From the NCBI GenBank assembly GCA_022825195.1, contig JAJDYL010000061.1, positions 1 through 35,886 on the forward strand: a DNA stretch of 35,886 nucleotides, written 5' to 3'. Below, in pieces: positions 1-7,851 of the stretch. Source of the stretch: Alphaproteobacteria bacterium (GTDB taxonomy: Bacteria > Pseudomonadota > Alphaproteobacteria > Bin95). A program made the translations under genes and the position numbers. The first letter of the stretch is position 1. Every line of letters begins with the position of its first letter. Under the pieces are notes generated by a model. That model was not told the origin of the DNA. It did no database searches and saw only the letters and a list, made by a program, of their open reading frames with translations.

Positions 1-320
1 CTCCTTTCGATCCGGTTCGCGCCCGCCGCCCGGCTTGCGGCGGGTCCCTGTTTTGCGCGCGTTTCGCGTGGGCGCGCGGGCGGGCGCGGGCGCGTGTCGG
101 CGCCGGCGCGGTTCGCGCGGCTGATTGCGCGCGCGAGACGACAGACGCACCACGCCCCTCCGTTCCCCCCGGGGTCTTTTTCGCGGCCCCGGCCGTCGCT
201 TGCTGCAGAAACGCCGAAAGGCGGCCCCGGAAGCCGCCTCTCTCTACTTTCATTCTACACCATACCGCCAAATGTCAAGCACCGGTGGGAACAAAAATGA
301 ATATATCGGATATTTTTCAC
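1..320 (-). promoter_or_regulatory. Promoter plus long structured leader (copy A), firing off the left edge
   Basis: On the minus strand an AT-rich operator-like palindrome (ATATC-G-GATAT, 303-313) is followed by a -35 TTGACA (complement of 273-278). Candidate -10s are TAGAAT (complement of 252-257, 15-bp spacer) or TATGGT (complement of 259-264). Next comes a hairpin with stem 219-225/233-239 and a TCCGG-containing loop, then a very GC-rich leader. The sequence reaches AAAGGAG at positions 1-7, so a start codon should lie just left of the window. The layout matches 23840-24111 part for part; a 38-bp core (100-137) differs at one base from 24002-24039. Short ORFs here are not credible genes. 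Seen: the sequence match. Inferred: promoter and leader roles. Confidence 0.55.
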
Positions 321-375
321 GGAATGCCGGCGGAAACGAGGTCCGGACCGACGCTCGACAACCCGCTTTCCGTCA

Positions 376-823
376 TGCCTCCTCCCGTCGCGCCTTCTCC
401 TTGTCATGCCTCTCCTCGTCATGCCCGGACTTGTTCCGGGCATCCACTTCCATCGCTTACCCCGGACGGCCGCATGGATGCCCGGAACAAGTCCGGGCAT
501 GACGGAGAGGGGCGTTCGGGCATGATGGAAAGGGAACAGACGGGAGGGGCCGTGCGCGCCCGAAAACCCCGGCCGACACCCGTTCGCCTTCACCCGATGG
601 CTGAACCGGACAGCCGTGGAACAAGTCCGGGCATGACGGAGGGCGCGCATTCAGGCACGACGGAAAGCGAGGGGACAGGAGACGTTGCGCGCGTCCAAAA
701 CCCCCGCTCGGCTTCGCCCAATGGCTAAACCGGACAGCAGTGGACTTGTTCCGGGCATCTCCCTCAACCGTTTCCGTCCGGCCAAGCGGCCGCATGGATG
801 CCCGGAACAAGTCCGGGCATGAC
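376..823. repeat. Intergenic palindromic (REP-like) repeat patch
   Basis: No gene lies here. 418-446 and 475-503 are perfect 29-bp inverted copies of one unit whose own core is palindromic (CCCGGA-CTTGT-TCCGGG). A further full unit is at 795-823, with truncated units at 617-637 and 741-758. A longer direct duplication embeds the partial units: the stretch around 595-620 resembles that around 719-744, sharing AACCGGACAGC. Such units are typical of dispersed intergenic repeats in GC-rich proteobacteria. Possible roles are bidirectional transcription end or mRNA protection; none is shown. Between 824 and 972 I see nothing further. Confidence 0.7.
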
Positions 824-972
824 GGAAGGGGGCGGTCGGGCGGCGGGCGTCGAAGCCGTCATGGGTTCCGGTCAACGACCGCGGGTATAACCTCCTTCCA
901 GACAGCGCAAAAAACTCCTTTCGATGCCCGGAAGTCAAGCGCCGCCAAGCGGAGAGGTCTTGCGGTATCTCC

Positions 973-2520
973 TCAGGGCCGCATGCGGAAGTAGCTGGGG
1001 CCGGTTTCGCGCAGGGGGGCGGAGAGGTTGGCGAACTCGCAGAGCAGCGGGCGGGTGTTGCGCGGGTCCACGATCTCCTCGATCCAGAAGGTCTCGGCCG
1101 AGCGGAAGGGCGAGCGCAGCTTCTCCAGCCGCTCCTCGATCTCGGCGAGCTTGGCGTCCGGGTCCTCGGCCTCGTCGAGGTCCGCCCGGTAGGCCGCCTC
1201 GATGCCGCCTTCGAGCGGCAAGGAGCCCCAGAAGCCCGAGGGCCAGGCATAGCGGTAGGAGAGCCGCCCGCCGTTCTGGTGCGCCGCGCCCGCCACCCCG
1301 AAGACGTTGCGCAGGATGACCGCGCACCAGGGGATGGTGGTCTGCCAGATCGCCGACATCGCCTCGACGCCGTAGCGGATGGTCGCCTCGCGCTCGGATT
1401 TCGAGCCGATCAGGAAGCCCGGGCAATCGACCAGATAGACCATCGGCAGGTGGAAGGTCTGGGCGAGATCGACGAAACGGCGCACCTTGCGGCAGGCGTC
1501 GGCCGTCCAGCCGCCGCCGAAGAAGTAGGGGTCCGAGGCCATCACCGCCACGGGCCAGCCGTCGAGCCGCGCGAAGCCGGTGGCGACCGACCGGCCCCAT
1601 TCCCGCCCGAACTCGAAGAAGCTGCCCCGGTCCACCACCGCCTCGACGATGGGGCGGACGCGATAGACCTTGCGCCGGTCGCGCGGCACGGCCTCGATCA
1701 ACCATTCCTCGCGCCGGTCCGGGTCGTCGGTCTGCGGCCCCTGCTCGGCAAGGCTGTCTATGGAGGAGGGCAGGTAGGACAGGAAACGGCGCGCGAGGTC
1801 GAAGGCGTGCTCCTCGCTGTCGGCGGCATAGTCGATGGCGCCGTTGCGGGCATGGATCCTCCAGCCGCCGAGCTCCTGCTTGTCGAGCTTCTCGCCGAGC
1901 CGCTCGACCACGGGCGGGCCGGCGACGAACAGCGCCGCCTGCTCCTTGACCAGCACGGAGAAGTGCGCCGCCGCCAGATGCGCCGCGCCGAGCCCCGCGA
2001 CCGAGCCCAGCCCGAGTGCCACACGCGGCACCGTGCCCATGTTCTCGACCACCCACTCCCAGCCCTTGACGCCCGGCACGTTCGAGCGGCCCTCGGTCTC
2101 GATGGTCTTGACCGAGCCGCCGCCGCCCGAGCCTTCCACCATGCGCACGAGCGGCAGGCGGAGCTGGTTCGCCATCTGCTCGCACATGATGTGCTTTTCC
2201 TTGATGGTGGCGTCGGCGGAACCGCCGCGCACGGTGAAATCGTCGCCGCCCACCACCACCGGCCGCCCGTCGAGGCGCGCGCGCCCGAAGACGAAATTGG
2301 ACGGCAGCAGATGTTCGAGGTCGTTGCGGCCGTCATACTGCGCAAGGCCGGCGATGGCGCCGATCTCGTGGAAGCTGCCCTCATCGACCAGCGCCGCGAT
2401 CCGCTCGCGGACATTGAGCCGGCCGCCGTCGCGCTGGCGCTTGACGCGCATCTCGCCGCCCAGCCTGAGCGCGAAGGCTTCGCGGCGGCGCAATTCGTCG
2501 AGTTCGGGCTGCCAGTTCAT
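973..2520 (-). CDS. Acyl-CoA carboxylase, carboxyltransferase (beta) subunit
   Basis: 515 residues, the usual length for biotin-dependent carboxyltransferase subunits of the propionyl-/methylcrotonyl-/geranyl-CoA carboxylase family. This subunit moves CO2 from carboxybiotin to an acyl-CoA in the cytoplasm. The N-terminal half has the crotonase-like CoA-binding core, with GGDDFTVRGGSADATIKEKH near residue 100 and the Gly-rich EGSGGGGS near 130. The C-terminal half has the second core, with FFGGGWTADACRKVRRFVD and RNVFGVAGAAHQNGGR. The match to the family is end to end with no frameshift. No biotinylated alpha subunit lies in the window, so the acyl-CoA substrate cannot be named. It is divergent from the next gene; the 125-bp gap (2521-2645) should hold both promoters. 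Confidence 0.9.
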   Translation of the reverse strand: MNWQPELDELRRREAFALRLGGEMRVKRQRDGGRLNVRERIAALVDEGSFHEIGAIAGLAQYDGRNDLEHLLPSNFVFGRARLDGRPVVVGGDDFTVRGGSADATIKEKHIMCEQMANQLRLPLVRMVEGSGGGGSVKTIETEGRSNVPGVKGWEWVVENMGTVPRVALGLGSVAGLGAAHLAAAHFSVLVKEQAALFVAGPPVVERLGEKLDKQELGGWRIHARNGAIDYAADSEEHAFDLARRFLSYLPSSIDSLAEQGPQTDDPDRREEWLIEAVPRDRRKVYRVRPIVEAVVDRGSFFEFGREWGRSVATGFARLDGWPVAVMASDPYFFGGGWTADACRKVRRFVDLAQTFHLPMVYLVDCPGFLIGSKSEREATIRYGVEAMSAIWQTTIPWCAVILRNVFGVAGAAHQNGGRLSYRYAWPSGFWGSLPLEGGIEAAYRADLDEAEDPDAKLAEIEERLEKLRSPFRSAETFWIEEIVDPRNTRPLLCEFANLSAPLRETGPSYFRMRP

Positions 2521-2645
2521 GGCCGAAATCCTGCTGTTTCTGGAGTCGTTCCGGCGCGGATGCTACCCTGACCCGCGCTTCGTTGGCGAGGGCGTCCCCG
2601 GGGCGTCGTGGAGGCGCGGCATCCGAAAAGCCGGGGGCGGCCTTC

Positions 2646-3641
2646 ATGCGCCTTTTCCTCTACAGACCGGACCATGAGCGGCTTGCCGCGCGGCTGGCGG
2701 CCTTTCCGGGCCTCGACATCGCCGCGATGGACGATGAGAAGGCGGTTCGCGGCGCGGACGGCGCCGTAATCGACCGCCATGCCGTGCGGCCGGCGGCCGC
2801 CTATGCCTCCAGCGGCCTCTACACGCACGGGCCGGTGCGCGCCTTTTTCGGCGTGCTGCGCCATGCGGGGACGCTGCGCTGGCTGCAGTCCGGCGCCGCG
2901 GGCCATGACGCGCCGGTCTTCCCGCTGCTGGCGCGCGGCGGCGCTGTCATCTGCAACAGCGACGCCGCCGCGCCGGCGGTCGCGGACTATGTGCTGGCCG
3001 GCGTCATGGCGGCGTTCCACCGCGTGCAGGAGCGGCGGGACCGGCAGCGGGCCAGGGAGTGGCGCCGGCTGGAATTCCGGGAGATGGCCGATACGCGCTG
3101 GCTGGTGGTGGGCATGGGCCATATCGGCAAAGCGGTGGCCCGGCGCGCAAGGGGGTTCGACGCGCATGTGACGGGCGTGCGCCGCAACCCCGCCGGCGAC
3201 GAACCGGCCGACGCCACCATCGGGCCGGCAGGGCTTGCCCGCGCGCTGCCCGAAGCCGATGTCGTCGTGCTGACGGCGCCGCTGACGGACGAGACGCGCG
3301 GCATGGTCGATGCGGAGTTCCTCGGCGCGATGAAGGCGGGCTCGGTGCTGGTGAACATTGCGCGCGGCGGCCTGGTGGACGAGCGGGCGCTGCTGGCGGC
3401 GCTCGACCGGGGCCGGCCGGCCCATGCGGTGCTGGACGTGTTCGAGGAGGAGCCGCTGCCCGCCTGGAGCCGCTTCTGGTCGCATCCGCGCGTCAGGGCG
3501 AGCGCCCACTGCGCGAGCGCTTCGCCCGGCACCGTCCGGCGAAACGACGAGCTTTTCCTCGACAATCTGGAGCGTTTCCTTGTCGGCGGACCGCTCAGGA
3601 TGCAGGTCGATCCTGCGGTGTTTCCAGGCGCCGGTGAATGA
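2646..3641 (+). CDS. D-isomer-specific 2-hydroxyacid dehydrogenase (GhrA-like)
   Basis: 331 residues. Family role: NAD(P)H-dependent reduction of 2-oxoacids such as glyoxylate or hydroxypyruvate to D-2-hydroxyacids. The Rossmann motif VVGMGHIGKAV lies at about 154-164. Catalytic residues fit the family: Arg240 in NIARGGLVDE, Glu269 in DVFEEEPLP and His288 in ASAHCAS. The ATG at 2646 was chosen because family alignment begins at MRLFLYRP; the upstream in-frame ATG (2583) adds low-complexity residues. The end overlaps the next gene by ATGA, so the two are probably translationally coupled. The substrate is not determined. Confidence 0.88.
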   Translation: MRLFLYRPDHERLAARLAAFPGLDIAAMDDEKAVRGADGAVIDRHAVRPAAAYASSGLYTHGPVRAFFGVLRHAGTLRWLQSGAAGHDAPVFPLLARGGAVICNSDAAAPAVADYVLAGVMAAFHRVQERRDRQRAREWRRLEFREMADTRWLVVGMGHIGKAVARRARGFDAHVTGVRRNPAGDEPADATIGPAGLARALPEADVVVLTAPLTDETRGMVDAEFLGAMKAGSVLVNIARGGLVDERALLAALDRGRPAHAVLDVFEEEPLPAWSRFWSHPRVRASAHCASASPGTVRRNDELFLDNLERFLVGGPLRMQVDPAVFPGAGE

Positions 3642-4861
3642 GACGGGCGGCAGACCGGCCCGCCCTCCATCCCGGAGAGTTCGTTCCGCTCGTCGCGCTG
3701 CTGATGTCGCTCGTCGCGCTCGCGATCGACGCGATGCTGCCGGCGCTGCCCGCCATCGGCCGCGATCTGGAAGTGCCGCGCCGGAACGATGTGCAGCTTG
3801 TCATCACCTCCGTCTTCGTCGGGCTCGGGCTCGGCCAGATCGCCTTCGGCCCGCTGTCCGACCGGATCGGCCGCAAACCCGCCATCCAGGCCGGCCTCGT
3901 GCTGTTCATGGCGGGGTGCCTGATGAGCATCTTCGCCCCCACCTTCGAGGGGATGCTCGCCGGCCGGGTGCTGCAGGGCGTCGGGGCCGCGGCGCCGCGC
4001 GTCGTGGTCGTGGCGCTGGTGCGCGACCGGTATGAGGGACGCCGGATGGCGCGTCTCCTGTCGTTCGCGATGGCCGTGTTCATCCTCGTTCCCGCCATCG
4101 CCCCCGCGCTCGGCCAGGGAATCCAGTGGCTCGGAGGCTGGCGCGCGATATTCGCCGTCTTCTTCGCCGCGGGCGCGCTCGCCTTCGCATGGTTCGGGCT
4201 GCGCCAGCCGGAAACCCTGCCCCCCGGCCGCCGCCGGCCGCTCACGCCCCGGATCGTCGGCGCCGGGATGCTGGAGGTGCTGAGGAACCGGGCCGCGCTC
4301 GGCTACACCCTCGCCACCGGGTTCGTGTTCGCCCTGTTCGTCGCCTATCTGAGCTCCTCCCAGCAGGTCTTCCAGGAAGCCTACAGGACGGGCGCGCTCT
4401 TCCCGCTCTATTTCGCGGTGCTGGCGCTCGCCATCGCCGGCGCTTCGCTTGCGAACGGCCGGCTGGTCATGAAATACGGGATGCACCGGCTGGTCCGGGC
4501 GGCGACGGCGGCGATCGCGCTGCTGTCGACGGCCGCCTGGGGGCTGGCCTGGGCCTTCGACGGACTTCCTCCACTCTGGCTGTTCACCGGCTACCTGTTC
4601 ACCGCGTTTCTCGGCATCGGCCTGCTGTTCGGAAACCTCAATGCGCTGGCGATGGAGCCGCTCGGCCACATTGCCGGCGTGGGATCGGCCGTGGTCTCGT
4701 CGCTCTCCACTTTCATTTCCGTGCTGCTGGGCGCGGGCGCGGGCCTGGTCTTCGACGGGACGGTCTATCCGCTGATCGGCGCCTTCGCGGTGTTCGCCGC
4801 CGCAGCCCACGGCGCAATCCGGTGGGCCGGGGGAACCGGAGGGGCGCGCCGCCGCCCGTGA
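3638..4861 (+). CDS. MFS transporter, Bcr/CflA-like drug/metabolite exporter
   Basis: 407 residues with about 12 hydrophobic segments. The MFS signature between TM2 and TM3 is GPLSDRIGRKPAIQAG, and the TM1 stretch ALAIDAMLPALPAIGRDL is typical of the DHA1 Bcr/CflA group. It sits in the inner membrane and probably exports a small molecule by proton antiport. The start ATG overlaps the dehydrogenase stop (ATGA), so the pair is co-expressed. That raises the possibility that it exports a hydroxyacid-related compound, but this is inference. It converges on the VOC gene, 19 bp away, with no clear terminator hairpin. Confidence 0.85.
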   Translation: MRRAADRPALHPGEFVPLVALLMSLVALAIDAMLPALPAIGRDLEVPRRNDVQLVITSVFVGLGLGQIAFGPLSDRIGRKPAIQAGLVLFMAGCLMSIFAPTFEGMLAGRVLQGVGAAAPRVVVVALVRDRYEGRRMARLLSFAMAVFILVPAIAPALGQGIQWLGGWRAIFAVFFAAGALAFAWFGLRQPETLPPGRRRPLTPRIVGAGMLEVLRNRAALGYTLATGFVFALFVAYLSSSQQVFQEAYRTGALFPLYFAVLALAIAGASLANGRLVMKYGMHRLVRAATAAIALLSTAAWGLAWAFDGLPPLWLFTGYLFTAFLGIGLLFGNLNALAMEPLGHIAGVGSAVVSSLSTFISVLLGAGAGLVFDGTVYPLIGAFAVFAAAAHGAIRWAGGTGGARRRP

Positions 4862-4880
4862 TCCCGGAGGGGAATGCGGG

Positions 4881-5249
4881 TCAGTCCTCCGTCCAGACGG
4901 CGAGCTCGTGGCCGTCGGGATCGGCGAAGTGGAAGCGGCGGCCGCCGGGGAAAGGGTAGGCGGGCTTCACGATCCTGCCGCCGGCCTCCTCGATGCGCCG
5001 TTGGACGGCTTCGAGGTCTTTGCTGTAGAGCACGACCAGCGGGCCGCCCGGTATGGGGCCGCTTTCCAGCGCGTTGAAGCCGCCCTTCATGCGCCCGTCG
5101 GCGAACTCGGTGTAGCCGGGGCCGAAATCGGTGAAGGTCCAGCCGAACGCGCGCCCGTAGAAGGCTTTCGAGCGGCCGGTGTCGGCCACGGCAAGCTCGA
5201 CATAGTCGATGCGGACGGGCGGACCCGCGGCTTCGTCACGCCCGGCCAT
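4881..5249 (-). CDS. VOC family (glyoxalase/bleomycin-resistance fold) protein
   Basis: 122 residues, one vicinal-oxygen-chelate domain. Recognisable parts are the N-terminal strand-helix IDYVELAVADTGRSKAFYGRAFGW and the C-terminal FHFADPDGHELAVWTED. The first metal-ligand His of classic glyoxalases is replaced (YVEL), so catalytic metal binding is doubtful. Family roles range from glyoxalase and dioxygenase to antibiotic sequestration; none can be chosen here. The ATG is preceded by GGAAGG at good spacing. Its first 14 bp overlap the end of the upstream MFS gene, pointing to one transcript. Confidence 0.85.
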   Translation of the reverse strand: MAGRDEAAGPPVRIDYVELAVADTGRSKAFYGRAFGWTFTDFGPGYTEFADGRMKGGFNALESGPIPGGPLVVLYSKDLEAVQRRIEEAGGRIVKPAYPFPGGRRFHFADPDGHELAVWTED

Positions 5250-6585
5250 GGTCGCCTTCCGGGCGCACCCAGGCCATGAGCACGAGGCCGAGTGCCAGCA
5301 GAGCCAGGATCGGCACCACGCCGACGCGCTGGCTGCCGGAGAGGTCGGTCGCCAGCGCGACGAGGAAGGGGGCGATGAAGGAGGTCGCCTTGCCGGTCAG
5401 CGCATAGAGGCCGAACGCCTCCGCCATGCGCTCCCGGTCCGCCTGGTGGACGAGCATGGTGCGGGACGCCGCCTGCAGCGAACCGGCCGTCGCGCCGATG
5501 AGGGCGCCGCAGACATAGAAGGCGATCATCGGCAGCGAGGAGGGGGCCTCGGCGGTGCCCACGGTGAGGAACAGCACTTCGTTCGGCGCGATGGTCATGA
5601 TGGCGGCCGTGGCGGCCGTCAGCAGGACGATGTTGAACAGGATCACCGGCTTGGGGCCGCGCCTCACATCCTGCAGCCCGCCGGCCCAGGCCCCGCCGGC
5701 CCCGGCGACGAGGATGACGAGGCCGAACACGCCGATCTCGAACAACCCCCATCCGAGCACGCCCGAGGCGTAGATGCCGCCGAATGTCCCGATGCCCAAT
5801 ATGGCGTCCCGGTAGAACATGGAGGCGAGCAGGTAGGCGAGCAGGCTCGGCCGGGACGGCAGGCCGGCAAGCGTGGTCTTCAGGCTGCCCAGGCCCTCCC
5901 GGACGGCGTCGGCGGTCGCGACGGCGCGGCGGCTCACATCCGGCGACCAGAGGAAGAAGGGCACCATGAAGACGAGATACCAGAGCGCCGAGAACGGCCC
6001 GGCCGCGCGCGCGCCCTCTCCAAGCGCCGGGTCGAGGCCCAGGACCGGGGCCACGCCGAGCATCGTCCTGTCGGAGCCCGGGGCCGGCGTCATCAGGCCG
6101 AGCACGATGACGAGCGCCACGAGGCCGCCCCAGTAGCCGAAGGCCCAGCCGGACCCCGATATGCGGCCCAGCTCCTCGCGCGGGCCGATTTCCGGCAGGA
6201 GCGAGTTGACGAAGACGGTGGCGATCTCCGCGCCGATCAGCGCCACCGCCAGCAGCACGAGAACCGCCAGCGGATCGTCCATCCCCGGCGTGGCGAGCCA
6301 GAGGCCCGTAACGCCGACCAGGTAAATCAGCGAGAACGCCAGTATCCACGGCTTCCTCGGTCCCTGCGCGTCCGCGACCGAGCCCAGCACGGGGGCCGAG
6401 AGCGCCATCAGCACCGAGCCCGCGGCGATCGCATAGCCCCATATCGCCTGGCCGTCGACCACGTTCTCGGCGACCCGGGAGGCGAAATAGGGGCCGAAGA
6501 CGAATGTGGTGATGACGGTGTGGAACGGCTGGTTGGCCCAGTCGAAGAACATCCAGCCCCAAACGCCCCTGCCTCCGGCTTTCAT
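5236..6585 (-). CDS. MFS transporter, UMF1/Atg22-like family
   Basis: 449 residues from the chosen start, with about 12 membrane segments. The N-terminus (GVWGWMFFDWANQPFHTVITTFVFGPYF) is the hallmark of the UMF1/Atg22-like group: an FxDWANQPF motif before TM1. A conserved SGSGWAFGYWGGL stretch follows TM4. The ATG at 6585 has GGAGG five bases upstream; the ATG at 6597 is possible but has no such site. Substrates of bacterial members are mostly unknown. It leads a short pair with the VOC gene, 119 bp after the crotonase gene, so it may have its own promoter. Confidence 0.85.
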   Translation of the reverse strand: MKAGGRGVWGWMFFDWANQPFHTVITTFVFGPYFASRVAENVVDGQAIWGYAIAAGSVLMALSAPVLGSVADAQGPRKPWILAFSLIYLVGVTGLWLATPGMDDPLAVLVLLAVALIGAEIATVFVNSLLPEIGPREELGRISGSGWAFGYWGGLVALVIVLGLMTPAPGSDRTMLGVAPVLGLDPALGEGARAAGPFSALWYLVFMVPFFLWSPDVSRRAVATADAVREGLGSLKTTLAGLPSRPSLLAYLLASMFYRDAILGIGTFGGIYASGVLGWGLFEIGVFGLVILVAGAGGAWAGGLQDVRRGPKPVILFNIVLLTAATAAIMTIAPNEVLFLTVGTAEAPSSLPMIAFYVCGALIGATAGSLQAASRTMLVHQADRERMAEAFGLYALTGKATSFIAPFLVALATDLSGSQRVGVVPILALLALGLVLMAWVRPEGDHGRA

Positions 6586-6704
6586 CGGCGCCTCCATCGC
6601 TGCGGCCGCCCATCTGGCCGGCCGGCAGTGTAAAACACAGCCGCCAGCGGGTCACTTTCCCCGGCGCGGCTGCCCGGAGCGACGACCCGGCGAATCGGAG
6701 CCCG

Positions 6705-7586
6705 TCAGTCCTCGCGCGGCCGGGCGCTGTAGTCGCCGAAAGGGGCGTCGCGGGCGGCGGCGGTGCGGCGCATGCCCTGCCCGGCGAGGCTCTCGGCCCA
6801 GCGGTAGGCTTCTTCCGTGTGGCGGGTCATGCCGTCGAACAGCGTGCCGAGCAGCTGCGTCGTCCTCAGCCCCATATTCTCGAAGGCCTGGTTGATGAGC
6901 AGCTTGTTGAGCGCGAGCTGGTTGGCGGGGATGTGCTCGAAGCGCGCCGCATGGGCCAGGATGCGCTCGTCCAGCTCCTCCGGCGGGCAGACATATGAGA
7001 CCAGGCCGATCCGGTGCGCGGTCGCCGCGTCGATGGCATCCCCGCTCAGCAGGAACTGCTTGGCGTGCTCCAGCCCGAGGCGATAGACCCAGAGCATGGT
7101 CGTCGGCGTGCCGAAGATCCGGGACGGCGCATAGCCGATATAGGCGTCCTCGGCCATGAACAGCAGGTCGCAGCAGAGCACGAGGTCCGTGGCGCCGCCG
7201 ACCGCCCAGCCGTGTATCGCGCCCAGCACCGGTTTCGGGCAGTCCCAGATCTTCATGAACCGCTCGACATTGCGGCCCATGCTGCGGTAGTCGCGCACCG
7301 GGTCCCAGGCGCCGGGGCGCGGCTCCGGGCGCGGCGCGTCGTAGGGCTGCGACCAGCCGGACTCCAGCGAGGCGCCGGTCGCCTCCAGGTCGTAGCCGGC
7401 GGTGAACGCCCGCCCCTCGCCGCGCAGCACGACCACGCGCACGGGGCGCGAGGCGGCGGCGCGGTCGATGGCGTCGGCGACGCCCTGCACCAGCTCCTCA
7501 GTCAGCGTGTTGAGGCGCTCCGGGCGGTTGAGCGAGACGATGGCGACCGGGCCCCGCTCTTCGTAGAGGACGACGGAGTCCACCAC
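6705..7586 (-). CDS. Enoyl-CoA hydratase/isomerase (crotonase) family protein
   Basis: 293 residues. The crotonase fold is clear: the first oxyanion-hole segment is AFTAGYDLEA (60-69) and the second is GWAVGGATDLVLCCD (126-140). Both catalytic Glu of rat mitochondrial enoyl-CoA hydratase are changed. The GGGCE Glu is Asp134 (GGATD) and the QPE Glu is Ser155 (APSRIFGTP). Simple hydration is therefore doubtful; isomerase, hydrolase or other crotonase chemistry is possible. An acidic-rich insert at about 70-100 is longer than usual. The start is GTG, with the glutaredoxin stop 7 bp upstream, so it is third in the selenoprotein-glutaredoxin-crotonase series. Confidence 0.85.
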   Translation of the reverse strand: MVDSVVLYEERGPVAIVSLNRPERLNTLTEELVQGVADAIDRAAASRPVRVVVLRGEGRAFTAGYDLEATGASLESGWSQPYDAPRPEPRPGAWDPVRDYRSMGRNVERFMKIWDCPKPVLGAIHGWAVGGATDLVLCCDLLFMAEDAYIGYAPSRIFGTPTTMLWVYRLGLEHAKQFLLSGDAIDAATAHRIGLVSYVCPPEELDERILAHAARFEHIPANQLALNKLLINQAFENMGLRTTQLLGTLFDGMTRHTEEAYRWAESLAGQGMRRTAAARDAPFGDYSARPRED

Positions 7587-7593
7587 CGCGTTC

Positions 7594-7851
7594 TCAGTCG
7601 AGTCCGAGCGCCCGGTCCAGCGCCTCGCGGGTCAGCCCGTCGCCGACAAGAAAGGTCCCGTCCACCTCGACGGCGGGCGTGCCCCGGATGCGGGCGGCGT
7701 CCAGGCGGTCCTGCGCCTCCTCGTCCATCATCAGGTCGCGCCGGGTGAAGGCGACGCCGCGCGATTCCAGGTAGCGCTTGATCTGCTCGCAGGGCGCGCA
7801 GAGGGGCGTGGTGTAGAGCGTGACCTCGGGCGCGGGCGCCACGGGCCTCAC
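7594..7851 (-). CDS. Glutaredoxin-like small redox protein (CAPC)
   Basis: 85 residues. Short thioredoxin-fold protein: strand TLYTTPLCAPCEQIKRYLE carries the CxxC site (Cys18, Cys21), followed by the cis-proline loop RGTPAVEVDG (Pro59). The length and layout suit a NrdH/glutaredoxin-type reductant. The start is taken as GTG because it overlaps the stop of the upstream gene (GTGA), the reading frame fits, and the fold begins seven residues later. A longer ORF running upstream in this frame only shadows the selenoprotein gene. Being translationally coupled to a UxxC selenoprotein suggests it reduces or resolves that protein's selenenylsulfide; this is inference. Confidence 0.82.
   Translation of the reverse strand: MRPVAPAPEVTLYTTPLCAPCEQIKRYLESRGVAFTRRDLMMDEEAQDRLDAARIRGTPAVEVDGTFLVGDGLTREALDRALGLD

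Noticed and set aside
94..728. Short ORFs in the left intergenic region
   Set aside because: They fall in the leader cassette and palindromic repeats, overlap one another, and resemble no protein; their similarity to ORFs near 24 kb is at the DNA-element level.
2987..4810. 607-residue ORF antisense to the dehydrogenase and MFS genes
   Set aside because: Low-complexity shadow composition; the plus-strand genes have full family motifs.
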